Origin: Paenibacillus sp. NEAU-GSW1
GTDB lineage: Bacteria; Bacillota; Bacilli; Paenibacillales; Paenibacillaceae
Assembly: GCF_009737085.1 (NCBI RefSeq)
Contig: NZ_WOVL01000008.1
Coordinates: 1 to 64,000 of the forward strand
DNA length: 64,000 bases
Reading direction: 5' to 3'
Every line of letters begins with the position of its first letter. Position 1 is the first letter of the stretch. The position numbers and the translations under genes are program-made. The notes beneath the pieces are model-generated. The model saw nothing but the letters and a program-made list of their open reading frames with translations, was not told the DNA's origin and did not search any database. This document shows positions 16,483-26,919 of the stretch, piece after piece.

Positions 16483-17304
16483 TTATCTGGGCGCGGACGG
16501 AGACGGCATTAGCCACGCATGCGCCGGATCGTTATAGAACTTCCATACGCGGACCGGTCCGGCCATCACATTCAAGTAATAAACTTCATAGCCCGGGGGC
16601 GCCGAGACGGGATGGTACCCTTTGGGCACAAGGACGGCTTCGCCGTCGCCTACAGCCAACGTTTCATCAAGCGACCGGTCATCCGTATAAACCCGTTGAA
16701 CCGCAAAGCCCTGAGCCGGATTCGTATGATAATAGTAGGTCTCTTCGAGCAGAGACTCCTCGGGCAGAAAGTCCCGGTCATGCTTGTGCGGCGGGTAGCT
16801 CGACCAATGTCCGCCAGGCGTAAATACCTCAACAACCAACAGGCTGTCGGCAGGCTCGCTTTCCGGCAAAATGTTATGAACCAGCCGCTCCATGCTGCCG
16901 CTTCCGCGAACCTCAACGCCCACTTGCTCCGGCGCGATAAGACGCGCTTCATGCCCGCTTTTGCCCGGCGCAAGACATAACGCCAGCTCCAGCTCCGTGA
17001 GCGCCGTCACTTCCCAGCTGTCGCCGCTTGGCACATAGACCGAGTATGGCGGTATTTTCTCAAATACGCTCATTCTTCCACCAATGCCGCTCCAGCTCTT
17101 TGTCTTCGTAGCGACATCAGCCTTGCCGCTCAGCAGCACGAGACAGGCTTCCTGATCCCCTGTCTTACGCTTGAGCACTTGCCCCTCAGCCAGCTTAAAC
17201 ACTTCAAAGCCGACATATTCCCATCCCGCCGACTGCTTCGTAATCGAAAGAACCGAGCCGTCTTCTTCCGGCACATGCTGCGGCGATACGATTAAATTGC
17301 TCAT
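16483..17304 (-). CDS. iolB: 5-deoxy-glucuronate isomerase
   Basis: 273 residues. It converts 5-deoxy-D-glucuronate to 2-deoxy-5-keto-D-gluconate, the step after IolD. The cupin signature is visible (GGHWSSYPPHKHDRDFLPEESLLEETYYYH) with metal-binding His/Glu, and GYHPVSAPPGYEVYYLNVMAGP near the end is highly typical of IolB. It is the sixth enzyme gene of the minus-strand inositol operon, 28 bases after iolG. The length is as expected. Confidence 0.96.
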   Translation of the reverse strand: MSNLIVSPQHVPEEDGSVLSITKQSAGWEYVGFEVFKLAEGQVLKRKTGDQEACLVLLSGKADVATKTKSWSGIGGRMSVFEKIPPYSVYVPSGDSWEVTALTELELALCLAPGKSGHEARLIAPEQVGVEVRGSGSMERLVHNILPESEPADSLLVVEVFTPGGHWSSYPPHKHDRDFLPEESLLEETYYYHTNPAQGFAVQRVYTDDRSLDETLAVGDGEAVLVPKGYHPVSAPPGYEVYYLNVMAGPVRVWKFYNDPAHAWLMPSPSAPR

Positions 17305-17332
17305 AGCGTTTGCCTCCTTAGCAGGTTACAAT

Positions 17333-18346
17333 CTATGCCAGCTCGTTGAGCTTAACCGGCCTACTCAGTTTGGCCGATTGCTTAGCCGCCCGTGCGATTA
17401 GCTCCGCCTGAAGACCGTCGAAGCCCTCCACCGGAAGCGGCCGGTTATACAATACACTGTCAACGAACATTTTTGTCTCTTCGATATAAGCCTCGTTATA
17501 GCGCTCCAGGAAAAAATGAAGCGGCTTATCGCGGACAACGCCTGTCCCGTCGCTGACCGTGACCGTGTTCGGGTAATCATTCTCTGCCGCTACGGTGCCA
17601 AGAGAACCAAACACTTCGACGCGCTGGTCGTAGCCGTAAGCGGCGCGGCGGCTGTTATCGATGACGGCGAGTGCGCCGTTAGTAAAAGTAAGCGTCGTTA
17701 CGGCCGTATCATAATCATCCAGCTCTCCGAAAACCGGATCAATCAGCACTGCGCCTTGGGCGAATACCGTATCAACCTCGCTCCCCGACACGAAACGAGC
17801 CATGTCAAAGTCATGGATCGCCATATCCATGAAGATGCCGCCGGATACTTTAATGTACTCCGGGCTAGGCGGGTTCGGATCCCGCGATGTAATTTTTACG
17901 AGATGAGGATCGCCGACCCGGCCCTCTTCGACGACCTCCCGCAGCCGTTTGAAATTATGGTCAAACCGGCGGTTAAAGCCAATCTGCAGCTTTACGCCTG
18001 CCTTGTTTACCGCTTCAAGCGCCTCTTTTGTCCGATTGACGTCCATGCTGACCGGTTTCTCGCAAAAAATATGTTTTCCCGCTTCCGCCGCCTGAATAAT
18101 GAGCGGAACATGCGTATCCGTCGATGAACATATAAATACCGCATCAATATCCGGATGTCCGATAATTTCCGAACTGTCTGTCGTAACGAGGCCGATGCCG
18201 CGGGCATTAGCCCACGACGTCAGCTCCTCGTTTGCATACAGATCGCTGACGGCGACAATTTGCGCCTCCGCCATGCGAAGCAGATTATCGGCATGAATTT
18301 TGCCGATGCGCCCTGCGCCGATAATGCCTACTCTAACCTTGCTCAT
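17333..18346 (-). CDS. iolG: Inositol 2-dehydrogenase
   Basis: About 337 residues from ATG 18346, which has GGAGG eight bases before it. It oxidises myo-inositol to 2-keto-myo-inositol with NAD. The GFO/IDH/MocA fold is shown by VGIIGAGRIGKIHADN, CSSTDTHVPLI, EKPVSMD and the active-site stretch GGIFMDMAIHDFDMARF. This is the first reaction of the pathway although the gene is fifth in the operon. The tail contains VEGFDGLQAELIARAAKQSAKLSRPVKL, as in other IolG proteins. Some homologues act on scyllo- or D-chiro-inositol, so exact specificity is uncertain. Confidence 0.95.
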   Translation of the reverse strand: MSKVRVGIIGAGRIGKIHADNLLRMAEAQIVAVSDLYANEELTSWANARGIGLVTTDSSEIIGHPDIDAVFICSSTDTHVPLIIQAAEAGKHIFCEKPVSMDVNRTKEALEAVNKAGVKLQIGFNRRFDHNFKRLREVVEEGRVGDPHLVKITSRDPNPPSPEYIKVSGGIFMDMAIHDFDMARFVSGSEVDTVFAQGAVLIDPVFGELDDYDTAVTTLTFTNGALAVIDNSRRAAYGYDQRVEVFGSLGTVAAENDYPNTVTVSDGTGVVRDKPLHFFLERYNEAYIEETKMFVDSVLYNRPLPVEGFDGLQAELIARAAKQSAKLSRPVKLNELA

Positions 18347-18369
18347 AAGCCGCTCCTCCATCCGCCCGC

Positions 18370-19839
18370 TTACCAGCGTGCTGTCATCATTTTTTTACGC
18401 GTGTAGAACTCAACCCCATCCGTACCGTTGGCATGAAGATCGCCGTAGAACGATTCCTTCCAGCCCGAGAACGGGAAGAAGGCCATTGGCGCCGGAACGC
18501 CAAGATTGATGCCAAGCATGCCCGCGTCAATCGTCTCGCGGAATTGCCGCACATTGCTGCCGTCCTTCGTAAACAGGCATGCGCCGTTTGCGAACGAGGA
18601 ACGGTTCGCGATCTCAATCGCTTCATCAAGCGAGGAAGCGCGCATGATGGACAGAACCGGCGCAAAAATTTCATCCCGCCAAATTTTCATTTCGCAGCTG
18701 ACATTATCGAAGATCGTCGGGCCGACAAAATAGCCTTTTTCACCCGCAGCGGCATCCTTGCGGCCGTCACGCAGCAGCGTTGCGCCTTCCTGCTCGCCGG
18801 CTTCAATGTATCCGAGCGTCCGCTGCTTATGAGATTCACGGATGACTGGCCCAAGGAATACCCCCTCATCCAAGCCGTTGCCGATCGTGATGGCATCCGC
18901 TGCCTGCTGAAGCTTCAGCACGAGCGAATCAGCCGCATCGCCGACAGCGATGACAACTGCGCAAGCCATACAGCGTTCTCCCGCCGAGCCAAAAGCTGCG
19001 CTGACGATCTGGGTGACCGCTGCGTCAAGGTCGGCATCCGGCATCACGATCGAGTGATTTTTGGCCCCAGCCAGCGCCTGAACCCGTTTGCCGTTTGCCG
19101 TCCCCGTTTTGTAGACATATTCGGCAACCGGCTGGGAACCGACAAAGGAGACCGCAGCAATATCCTTGTTCTCCAAAATGCCATTTACGACATCATGGGC
19201 GCCGTGCACAATATTGAGCACACCTGCCGGCAGCCCCGCTTCCGCGAACAGCTCAGCAAGCCTGGACGCCAAAATCGGCGTCCGTTCGGACGGCTTCAGC
19301 ACAAACGCATTGCCGCATGCGATCGCAAGCGGGTACATCCAGCACGGTACCATCATCGGGAAGTTAAACGGCGTAATCCCGCCTACGACCCCGATCGGGT
19401 AGCGGTACATGCCTGATTCCAGATTCGATGCGATATCCGGAAGCTGTTTGCCCATCATCAGCGTTGGCGCGCCTGCGGCGAATTCCACGCATTCGATTCC
19501 CCGCTGCACCTCGCCGTAAGCTTCCGTGTAGCTTTTGCCGTTTTCCAACGTAATGAGCCGCGCCAGCTCCTCCCAATGCTCAACGAGCAGCTGCTGATAT
19601 TTAAACAAGACGCGCGCGCGGCGCGGAACCGGCGTCCGGCTCCAGCTGCCGAAAGCCAGCTTCGCTGCGGCAACCGCCTGATCCAGCTCCTCTCGGGACG
19701 AGATCGGCACATGAGCGAGCACTTCGCCGGTTGCCGGATTGTAGACCGGCTCTGTTTTACCGGATTCCGAAGGCACCCATTGCCCCCCGATCAGATTATT
19801 TAACGTTTTCACATCTGCATTTGTATTGGTTTGACTCAT
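18370..19839 (-). CDS. iolA: Methylmalonate/malonate-semialdehyde dehydrogenase (CoA acylating)
   Basis: 489 residues, aldehyde dehydrogenase superfamily. It turns malonate semialdehyde into acetyl-CoA and CO2 in the last step of inositol breakdown. Family marks are [35 protein letters not shown], the catalytic Cys in [11 protein letters not shown], and [25 protein letters not shown] at the end. The Arg-Cys-Met context marks the CoA-dependent MmsA type rather than an ordinary ALDH. It sits between iolC and iolG. Confidence 0.95.
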   Translation of the reverse strand: MSQTNTNADVKTLNNLIGGQWVPSESGKTEPVYNPATGEVLAHVPISSREELDQAVAAAKLAFGSWSRTPVPRRARVLFKYQQLLVEHWEELARLITLENGKSYTEAYGEVQRGIECVEFAAGAPTLMMGKQLPDIASNLESGMYRYPIGVVGGITPFNFPMMVPCWMYPLAIACGNAFVLKPSERTPILASRLAELFAEAGLPAGVLNIVHGAHDVVNGILENKDIAAVSFVGSQPVAEYVYKTGTANGKRVQALAGAKNHSIVMPDADLDAAVTQIVSAAFGSAGERCMACAVVIAVGDAADSLVLKLQQAADAITIGNGLDEGVFLGPVIRESHKQRTLGYIEAGEQEGATLLRDGRKDAAAGEKGYFVGPTIFDNVSCEMKIWRDEIFAPVLSIMRASSLDEAIEIANRSSFANGACLFTKDGSNVRQFRETIDAGMLGINLGVPAPMAFFPFSGWKESFYGDLHANGTDGVEFYTRKKMMTARW

Positions 19840-19870
19840 TGGTTGTTCCCCGCTTTCGTATAAGATCGTA

Positions 19871-20884
19871 TTAACTTGCTGTAATTTCGCCTTTCAGACA
19901 ACGCTCGATATACTCGTGAACTTGCGGCGCCTTCGGCATTGCATCCGAGCAGCTATGACTGGAGATTACGATGCAGGCGGCTGCGCTGCCGAACTCCATG
20001 CTGGCGCTAATGTCCCACCCTTGCATGAGTCCGTAGAGAAAACCGGCTGCGTAAGAATCGCCTGCCCCAAACGTCTTCACGACCTTAGCCGGGAAGCTTC
20101 TTGCCCGGTGCGAAGCGCCGTCGTTCGTATATGCGATCGAGCCGTCCTTGCCATGCTTGATAATGACGATTTCGGCGGAATGATTGAACCATTTGGCCGC
20201 CGTAATATGATCGTTCCGCTCCGGATTGCTCCCGAGCCGTTCCATCATATCGAACTCTTCCCGCGTTCCGATGATAATGTCGCATTTTTCCGCAGCCAGG
20301 TTATAATAGACAGCCGTCTCCTCATCCGAAGTCCATGTATAAGGCCGGTAATCGAGGTCAAAAGCAATGACAGCCCCGTGCCGCTTCGCGTACTCGAGCG
20401 CCTGGAACACGGCTTCGCGAGACGGGCTTTGAGCCAGCGCCGTGCCGGAGATGAGAAGCATCTTTGCATTTGCGATTAGCTCCTCCCGCACCTCTCCCGC
20501 TTCCAGCTTTAAATCCGCAACATTGTCCCGGTACATCAGAATGCTGCAGTCGGACGGGCTTTTGATCTCGGTAAAAGCAAGACCGGTTACCGCCCCTGTC
20601 CGGTCGACCGAAACGCCGGATGCCTCAATGCCTTCCTTGTTCAGATAGCCGGTGATGAACCGTCCCATTTGATCGTCGGCAACTTTGCCGATGAACGCGG
20701 TTTTAAGCCCTAAACGCGACATTCCGATACAAATATTCGCTGGCGAACCGCCGACGTATTTCGTAAATGTAACGGTTTCCTCCATCGGGCGATTGATTTC
20801 ATTCGCATTTAAATCAATGCATAAGCGTCCGACAGCAACGAAATCAAGCGGTTTTGCCGCATTGAATACAACGTTATTCCCCAT
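19871..20884 (-). CDS. iolC: 5-dehydro-2-deoxygluconokinase
   Basis: 337 residues, PfkB carbohydrate kinase. It phosphorylates 2-deoxy-5-keto-gluconate. The N-terminal [24 protein letters not shown] is highly typical of IolC, and the PfkB signature 2 is [16 protein letters not shown] with the catalytic Asp. It lies 4 bases after iolE, indicating translational coupling. The aldolase (IolJ) that would cleave its product is not in this window. Confidence 0.96.
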   Translation of the reverse strand: MGNNVVFNAAKPLDFVAVGRLCIDLNANEINRPMEETVTFTKYVGGSPANICIGMSRLGLKTAFIGKVADDQMGRFITGYLNKEGIEASGVSVDRTGAVTGLAFTEIKSPSDCSILMYRDNVADLKLEAGEVREELIANAKMLLISGTALAQSPSREAVFQALEYAKRHGAVIAFDLDYRPYTWTSDEETAVYYNLAAEKCDIIIGTREEFDMMERLGSNPERNDHITAAKWFNHSAEIVIIKHGKDGSIAYTNDGASHRARSFPAKVVKTFGAGDSYAAGFLYGLMQGWDISASMEFGSAAACIVISSHSCSDAMPKAPQVHEYIERCLKGEITAS

Positions 20885-20888
20885 TCGC

Positions 20889-21800
20889 CTACTCTCCCTT
20901 CCGCTCGTTCTCTTGAATCAGCTTCTCTATATATTGCAGCGCATTACGCGCATATTCGTATGGAGGGTGAAGCGCGGGGTCCTGCTCCCCTTCGAGCATC
21001 GCCCATCCCGCGTATCCGTTTTCCAATAGTGTCGAAACAATCGGCGCAAAATCAATACAGCCGTCGCCAGGTACGGTAAACACGCCTTTGCGGATACAGG
21101 TTACAAAATCGGCTTGCTCAACGCGCGCTTCTTCCAAAATGGCCGGACGAATATCCTTTAGATGAATGTATGCGATCCGGTCGTAATGCTTGCGAAGCAC
21201 CTGCAGCGGATCGGCGCCGCCGTAGTAGGCATGCCCTGTGTCATACAGCAACCAGACGAGCGAAGGCGAGGTCAGCTCCATCAGACGGTCGATTTCCTCC
21301 GGCGATTCAACGACCGTCCCGCCGTGATGATGGTAAGCAAGCTTCATGCCATATTCACGGGCAATGCTTCCCGCAGCGTTCAAGCCTTCCGCAAGACAGC
21401 GCCAGCCGGCTTCGTCCAGACGGAGCACCTCCTTCTCGTTTGGCGTACGGCGGGGATCGAAGTGCAGCGAACCGCCTACCTCCGCCGTGCTGATAACCGT
21501 GCTGCCCATACGGCTAAGAAACTCGCAATGAGCCCGATAGGCTGCCAGCTCTTGCTCGCGGAAAGCGGGATCGGACAGAAGAACGGACTTCCATTGCGAT
21601 ACCAGCTGAATACCTCGGGATGTCAGCTCCTGCTTCAATACCGCCGGGTCCTGAGGATATTTGCGTCCCATTTCCGTGCCGGTTAAACCCAGCCTTTGAA
21701 TATCGTTTAAAATGGTCTCATATGACGTGTCCGCCCCATGCTCGCGAACATCTTCCCCAACCCAGTTAATCGGGTGAATGCCCATCCGGAAGTTACGCAT
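20889..21800 (-). CDS. iolE: Myo-inosose-2 dehydratase
   Basis: 303 residues, TIM-barrel of the AP-endonuclease-2 / xylose isomerase-like superfamily. It dehydrates 2-keto-myo-inositol to 3D-trihydroxycyclohexane-1,2-dione. Typical parts are MGIHPINWVGEDVREHG at the start, LAYHHHGGTVVESPEEIDRLM, LLYDTGHAYYGGADPL and IHLKDIR, which hold metal-binding Glu, Asp and His. It lies 34 bases after iolD and 4 bases before iolC. Confidence 0.95.
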   Translation of the reverse strand: MRNFRMGIHPINWVGEDVREHGADTSYETILNDIQRLGLTGTEMGRKYPQDPAVLKQELTSRGIQLVSQWKSVLLSDPAFREQELAAYRAHCEFLSRMGSTVISTAEVGGSLHFDPRRTPNEKEVLRLDEAGWRCLAEGLNAAGSIAREYGMKLAYHHHGGTVVESPEEIDRLMELTSPSLVWLLYDTGHAYYGGADPLQVLRKHYDRIAYIHLKDIRPAILEEARVEQADFVTCIRKGVFTVPGDGCIDFAPIVSTLLENGYAGWAMLEGEQDPALHPPYEYARNALQYIEKLIQENERKGE

Positions 21801-21834
21801 ACTTGCTCCTCCTCGCTATGCTAGTTCGTATTTC

Positions 21835-23700
21835 TTACAGCTTCTTTGCTTTTCCGGTCTCCTCCGCCATGCGTCGATGGGCCGCTTCAACCTTCGGGCT
21901 TTCCGATACAGCCGGTACATCCACACGCCACCACGATTCGTAGCCGGAAGTATTCGTTCCCGGAACGACTTTGATCTCAATCAGCGTCGATACCGTTTCC
22001 GCACGAGCCTGACGAAGCGCCTCATGAAGCTGCTGCGCGGTATGAACCGTATAAGCGCAGGCTCCTAAGCTGCGCGCCTGTGCAGCGAAATCGATCGGCA
22101 TATAGCTGCCGGTCAACTGTCCGTCCAGCGGATTGCGGTAACGGAACTCGTTGCCGAAGCCGTCGCTGCCATGCCCTCTTTGCAAATTGTGAATGCACTG
22201 GAAGCCGCTGTTGTCGAAGAGCAATACCGTCATCTTCACGCCTTCCTGCAGGCTGGTGACAAGCTCGGAATGCAGCATTAAATAACTTCCGTCTCCGACT
22301 ACGGCGTAAACCTCTCGACCCCGGTCCGCCAGCGCCGCTCCGAATGCGCCGCTCACTTCATAGCCCATACAGGAGAAGCCGTATTCCATGTGGTAAGTCT
22401 TTGGCTCAAGCGGCCGCCACAGCCGATGCAGATCGCCGGGAAGGCTTCCTGCCGCTGCAACGATAACAGCAGACGGCGGAAGCGATTCATTGATGACGCC
22501 GAGCGCCCGCGTCTGCGACAGTCCTGCTTCATGCTCTGCCGTGTAGAGCTGTTGAACCTCGCGGTCCCATTCCGCCTTAAGCGACGCCAGCTCGCCTGCA
22601 TCGTAACCGCTTGCATAGTTCAGCTCAGCCAGCGCTTGCTGCAACGCCGTTAATGCTTCTTTCGCGTCTGACGTCACGGCTAAGCCGTTTTGCTTCACAG
22701 CATCAAAACCGCTTATGTTGATATTGATAAACTGCACTTCATCATGTTCAAACGCAGACTTAGACGAGGTCGTAAAATCCGAGTACCGGGTACCGACTCC
22801 GATAATGACGTCAGCTTCCTTCGCCAGCTTGTTGGCTGCCAGCGTCCCCGTGACGCCTACGCCGCCCATATTTAAAGGATGATTCCATGGAAGAGCGCTT
22901 TTGCCCGCTTGGGTCTCGGCTACCGGAATGCGGAATGACTCGACAAATGCGGCAAGCGCCTCAGTCGCTTCACTGTAATGCACGCCTCCGCCTGCGATCA
23001 GAAGCGGCTTCCGCTTGCCGGACAGCAATGCAGCTGCCCGCTTAATCGTCTGCGTTGCTGGAGGGCGGCGGTCAATCAAATGCACCCTTTTCGCAAAAAA
23101 AGATTCCGGATAATCGTAAATCTCCGCTTGCACGTCCTGCGGCAAAGCTAGCGTTACAGCTCCCGTCTCGGCAGGATCGGTCAATACCCGCATCGCCGAA
23201 AGCGCGGCCGTCATCAGCTGTTCCGGACGGACGATGCGGTCCCAATACCGGCTGACCGGCTTAAAAGCATCAACAGCCGAGATCGTATAATCGCCGGGAT
23301 GCTCCAGCTGCTGCAGCACCGGATCCGGCTGCCGGCAGGCGAAGTTATCGCCAGGAAGCAGCAGGAGCGGAATCCGGTTCACCGTTGCGGTGCCAGCCGC
23401 CGTCACCATGTTCAGCGCGCCAGGGCCGATGGAGGAGGTGCAGGCGAAAATTTGCTTTCTTCCGCTCTGCTTGGCAAACGCCATTGCCGCATGCGCCATC
23501 CCCTGCTCGTTTTTCCCTTGAATAAAAGCCAGGCTTCCGGGACTCCGTTCCAGCGCTTCACCAATGCCCGTCACGTTGCCGTGCCCGAATATGCCCATTA
23601 CGCCTTTGACGAATTTCGTCTCCGTTCCGTCAACCGATATATACTGATTGTCTAGAAAGCGAAGGAGTGCTTGTGCCATCGACAGTTTAATCGTCTTCAT
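21835..23700 (-). CDS. iolD: 3D-trihydroxycyclohexane-1,2-dione hydrolase (ThDP-dependent)
   Basis: 621 residues from ATG 23700 ([25 protein letters not shown]). An upstream start at 23727 would add nine residues without need. It opens the trione ring to 5-deoxy-glucuronate. It has the three-domain ThDP fold: N-terminal PYR domain with [13 protein letters not shown], central domain, and C-terminal PP domain with [21 protein letters not shown] and [12 protein letters not shown] (the GDG-N cofactor motif). It is the first gene of the operon. A palindromic operator-like site lies 32 bases before the start. Confidence 0.96.
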   Translation of the reverse strand: MKTIKLSMAQALLRFLDNQYISVDGTETKFVKGVMGIFGHGNVTGIGEALERSPGSLAFIQGKNEQGMAHAAMAFAKQSGRKQIFACTSSIGPGALNMVTAAGTATVNRIPLLLLPGDNFACRQPDPVLQQLEHPGDYTISAVDAFKPVSRYWDRIVRPEQLMTAALSAMRVLTDPAETGAVTLALPQDVQAEIYDYPESFFAKRVHLIDRRPPATQTIKRAAALLSGKRKPLLIAGGGVHYSEATEALAAFVESFRIPVAETQAGKSALPWNHPLNMGGVGVTGTLAANKLAKEADVIIGVGTRYSDFTTSSKSAFEHDEVQFININISGFDAVKQNGLAVTSDAKEALTALQQALAELNYASGYDAGELASLKAEWDREVQQLYTAEHEAGLSQTRALGVINESLPPSAVIVAAAGSLPGDLHRLWRPLEPKTYHMEYGFSCMGYEVSGAFGAALADRGREVYAVVGDGSYLMLHSELVTSLQEGVKMTVLLFDNSGFQCIHNLQRGHGSDGFGNEFRYRNPLDGQLTGSYMPIDFAAQARSLGACAYTVHTAQQLHEALRQARAETVSTLIEIKVVPGTNTSGYESWWRVDVPAVSESPKVEAAHRRMAEETGKAKKL

Positions 23701-23732
23701 CGTTTCCCGCCTTTCTATTTGATCCATTTAGA

Positions 23733-23744
23733 TTAAGCGCTTAA
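23733..23744. promoter_or_regulatory. LacI-type operator-like site before iolD
   Basis: TTAAGCGCTTAA, a perfect 12-base palindrome with the central GCGC common in LacI/CcpA family sites. It fits the operon's own LacI-family gene at 15385-16413. It also partly matches the catabolite-responsive (cre) consensus, so CcpA binding is an alternative. Confidence 0.6.
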
Positions 23745-23773
23745 CTTCATATAAAAAAGAACTAACATTAATG

Positions 23774-23910
23774 GATTCCTGCAAAAGTGCAGGCTTATCT
23801 AGCGAATGATCTAGGTTCATCGCCGATTCCTGCGAAAGTGCAGGAAATTCATATAGCTAATACTCAAAGCAAGCTTCAAAGCCCTATATTCCTGCACTTT
23901 AGCAGGAATA
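23774..23910. repeat. Three palindromes built on TTCCTGC/GCAGGAA
   Basis: CCTGCA-AAAG-TGCAGG (23778-23793), TTCCTGC-N6-GCAGGAA (23827-23846) and TATTCCTGC-N6-GCAGGAATA (23887-23910), spaced 50-60 bases apart in the gap between iolD and mgtC. The third is in opposite sense (ACTTT rather than AAAGT in the loop). Sequences between them are not obviously alike. Function unknown. Confidence 0.8.
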
Positions 23911-23966
23911 TGCCTGTTTGGTTCGATGTGACGGACTTAAAAGATGCACTTTTGCAGCAACCTCTT

Positions 23967-24638
23967 CTAAGAGCTTATATTTTCTACCTCTACCGAAATG
24001 ACATTTTTCATACGGCGCATTTCTTCGTAAATAGAGGTAGTCGGGTATAGCGCGCCGGACGACAGGACCAGCCGGATTTCCTTCCGGCCATCCGTCATGT
24101 CCTTAATCGTTGTATGCTTGACCTGATGATCGGATCGGATGCTGGCGAACATGCCGTCCAGCTCGGCCGATCGGTCAAAGGTCATGCATACCAAGACGTC
24201 ACGCTCGCGCAGTTTGGATGGGCCAATAGCGCGTACGACGAGCGGTACCAGATTAACGGCTAGAATGATCATACCGGCAGCTGTAAAAGCTTCCTTATAA
24301 AAGCCTGCGCCTGCCGCGATGCCTAGCGCCGATGCCGACCAGACCATCGCGGCTGTCGTCAGGCCGGAAATGACATCATTATTCCGCCTTAGTATAACTC
24401 CGGCGCCGATAAAGCCGACGCCGCTTACAATTTGCGCTGCAAGGCGCATCGGATCCATATTGGTCATCCCAGGCCGGGCGAGCTCGCTTGCCGCTTCGAT
24501 CGATACCATCGTAATGAGGCAGCTTGCCACGGAAATGACCATACTTGTTTTAATGCCAAGCGGCTTATGCCGCAGCTGTCGGTCTACTCCGATCAGCAGC
24601 CCGAGGGCTAATGCCGCCCCAAGCTTGATTGCAAACAA
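23967..24638 (-). CDS. MgtC/SapB family membrane protein
   Basis: 223 residues from a TTG at 24638, with GGGAGG seven bases upstream. The first 130 residues hold four to five membrane segments with the family signature LLIGVDRQLRHKPLGIKTSMVISVASCLITM and GVGFIGAGVILRRNNDVISGLTTAAMVWSASALG. The C-terminal soluble domain (about residues 140-223) is an ACT-like fold. MgtC proteins are linked to magnesium homeostasis and to modulation of the ATP synthase in pathogens; the role in this organism is unknown. It sits 52 bases after the GH105 gene, with no terminator seen. Confidence 0.9.
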   Translation of the reverse strand: MFAIKLGAALALGLLIGVDRQLRHKPLGIKTSMVISVASCLITMVSIEAASELARPGMTNMDPMRLAAQIVSGVGFIGAGVILRRNNDVISGLTTAAMVWSASALGIAAGAGFYKEAFTAAGMIILAVNLVPLVVRAIGPSKLRERDVLVCMTFDRSAELDGMFASIRSDHQVKHTTIKDMTDGRKEIRLVLSSGALYPTTSIYEEMRRMKNVISVEVENISS

Positions 24639-24690
24639 CGCGAATCCTCCCTTCTGGAGTTGCGTTCACTTTCATGTCTGAACTAGCCCG

Positions 24691-26919
24691 CTAAGTGCCG
24701 TTTAGGCTGTTAAGCATGCTGACTTCAACGCCGGCAAGCATCATAATGCCAATGCCGTGATTGTCGTTAACGACCGTGCGCAAATCATACATATAGTAAT
24801 CCGGCGAGAAGGAGTAACGAGATCCGCTGCACACGCCATAAACATTGCCTGATCGATCAATCGCCTTTTCCGTCAATCCCCGCCATGCTTTCCTTGCAGC
24901 TGCCGCATAATCCCGATCGCTGGAAAGCCAGCCGAAGCGGATGCCCCGGGCGAAGGCGTAAGCGAACATGGCGGTGCACGATGCTTCCTCGTAAGCGTCA
25001 GGCTCATTCAGCACCTGCCGCCATAAGCCCGAGCCGCTTTGCAGATCGGCAACGCCGGCGCACATCGCCTTGAAAAAATCGAGCAGCGCAGCGCGGTCCG
25101 GATGATCCTCCGGCAACCGTTCAAGCAGCTCAGAGAGCGAGAACAGCACCCATCCGTTGCCCCGTCCCCAAGGGACTTTTGTAGCCTGGCCGTATTTGAA
25201 ATCATAGACATGCGACATGATCTGTTCTTCTTCAATAAAGAGATACTGGCGGAACAGCAGAAACTGGCGGGCCGCCTCATCCATCGTTTCGCGGTTTCCG
25301 GTAACGACGGCGTATCTGGTCAGGAAAGGCGCGCTCATGTACAAATCGTCCGCCCACATCGTGTTGTCGAAATATTCGCCTTCGCTTAACCGGAAGAATG
25401 CTCCGTCCTCTCTTCGCTCCAGCCCCTTCAGCATAAAGTCTGTGATCGAATCGGCAATGCGGCGGAACATGCCGTCTCCTTCCTGCAATTGCGCTTCCAG
25501 CATCGCGGAGCCAAACGAGCCGCAGTTGTCCAGCATCCGCATCAGCACCAGCTGGTGGTTTACGCTTGGGAAGCCGTACTCCCGGCGGTCCCAGAGGGCG
25601 TAATCATACATGTCTGTGCAGGTTCGGATATGTGAAAAGGCGTAATTAGCCAAATCTTTACGGTTTAACTCCCGCGCCATTCGCAGCAGACCGTACATCG
25701 TCACGCCAAGCGGATAGTCCCACCGCCCGAAGTTCGTTGCGGCACCGGTTGTCCAATTGTTGCTTAACATCGCATTCTCATAGAACGGGCGGAGACGGGT
25801 TGCCGGCATATCCAGCGACCAGTACGTGCTGCCTGACGGCTGTCCTTGGAGATCAACGGCAGGCAGCAGGGCAGAAAGCTGACAGACGTCAGTTGCTTCA
25901 AGCTCCACGTTGGCATCAATTGGGCCGGCATACAGCCAATCGCCGCCGCAGCCGTGAATGCGGACAGGCTGCTTTAAAGACAGCGGCTCGCCGTCTGCCG
26001 AAGCATTCAGCTCGAAGCCCCAGCCCTGCGCGCTATTTGCCGTACGAATCAATAGATGACCGCTGCCGGATACTAGCTCCACACTTTCACGGAATGCTCC
26101 CGCTTCCGTCATCGTCAGCGCCAGCCGCCCGTCCAGCCATACGGAAGCCGGCCCAAATACTCGCCCTTCCAGCACTATCGTCCTGTCCCCCGTTAGCGGC
26201 AGCCGTGTCCAGCCGTAGCCGGCAACGGTGTTTTCCGGCCTTCCGAACAAACGCTCCAGATTCGGGAGTTTCTCTTCCTCACTCTGCCACTTCGTGCGAG
26301 GCAGCCAGCGAATGCCGGTGTTTTCCTCCGGCTGCCTATCATCAGGGAATTGGCCTTCTCCGTAACACGGCTGTTTCACGGGCTCGGAGAACACCCATCC
26401 GGCGCTTCCGTCTCTGCCAGAGAATGGCGCAAGTACGTTAAGAATCCGTACCTTCGCTTCCACGACTCCGAATCGGCAGCCAAAGCCCGCAGGTGTCCGT
26501 CTTGCTTCGATCAAAATCCGGTTCCACCCTTTCGCCAGCAGCATCGGGATGACAACACAGGCATCAGGCCTCATTTCTTCAACGGCAGACGTACGAAACA
26601 GCTGTTGTTCATTCATGTAAAGCCGAATTGGACCGTGAGGCTCCAAATTACAGTCAATCGAACGTTCGTTATCGCTCCAAACCAGCCCGTAAACGTATGC
26701 GTAATCGCCATTTTTCGCTTGCGGCCATCGGGAACCGAGGTTCATATCGTATAAGCCTTCTTCATTTTGTAAAATCCCCTGCTGCGAGAAAGCGCGGTAA
26801 GCAAATGGTATTGGCGGATTAGCGCCGACATAGCGAGTCGCCAGCAGCTCCAGAATCCGGTTCTCCTCCTCGCCAAACGCATACCTTGCGCTCTCCCGAG
26901 GCTCTATATAGACCGTCAT
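24691..26919 (-). CDS. GH105-type unsaturated glycuronyl hydrolase with N-terminal extension
   Basis: 742 residues, no signal peptide, so intracellular. The C-terminal part, from about residue 395, is an (alpha/alpha)6 barrel of the GH105/GH88 type: WADDLYM (522-528, with the likely catalytic Asp pair) and WGRGNGW (584-590) are family hallmarks. Such enzymes remove unsaturated uronic acids from lyase products such as rhamnogalacturonan oligomers. The first 390 residues are beta-rich, with a GWVFSEPVKQP stretch and glycine-rich loops; I do not recognise them as one known domain, though sugar-binding jelly rolls are plausible. The start overlaps the upstream gene by four bases. Confidence 0.85.
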   Translation of the reverse strand: MTVYIEPRESARYAFGEEENRILELLATRYVGANPPIPFAYRAFSQQGILQNEEGLYDMNLGSRWPQAKNGDYAYVYGLVWSDNERSIDCNLEPHGPIRLYMNEQQLFRTSAVEEMRPDACVVIPMLLAKGWNRILIEARRTPAGFGCRFGVVEAKVRILNVLAPFSGRDGSAGWVFSEPVKQPCYGEGQFPDDRQPEENTGIRWLPRTKWQSEEEKLPNLERLFGRPENTVAGYGWTRLPLTGDRTIVLEGRVFGPASVWLDGRLALTMTEAGAFRESVELVSGSGHLLIRTANSAQGWGFELNASADGEPLSLKQPVRIHGCGGDWLYAGPIDANVELEATDVCQLSALLPAVDLQGQPSGSTYWSLDMPATRLRPFYENAMLSNNWTTGAATNFGRWDYPLGVTMYGLLRMARELNRKDLANYAFSHIRTCTDMYDYALWDRREYGFPSVNHQLVLMRMLDNCGSFGSAMLEAQLQEGDGMFRRIADSITDFMLKGLERREDGAFFRLSEGEYFDNTMWADDLYMSAPFLTRYAVVTGNRETMDEAARQFLLFRQYLFIEEEQIMSHVYDFKYGQATKVPWGRGNGWVLFSLSELLERLPEDHPDRAALLDFFKAMCAGVADLQSGSGLWRQVLNEPDAYEEASCTAMFAYAFARGIRFGWLSSDRDYAAAARKAWRGLTEKAIDRSGNVYGVCSGSRYSFSPDYYMYDLRTVVNDNHGIGIMMLAGVEVSMLNSLNGT

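Noticed and set aside
18433..19416. 327-codon plus-strand frame opposite iolA
   Set aside because: Antisense to a well supported dehydrogenase, with no domain features or ribosome binding site.
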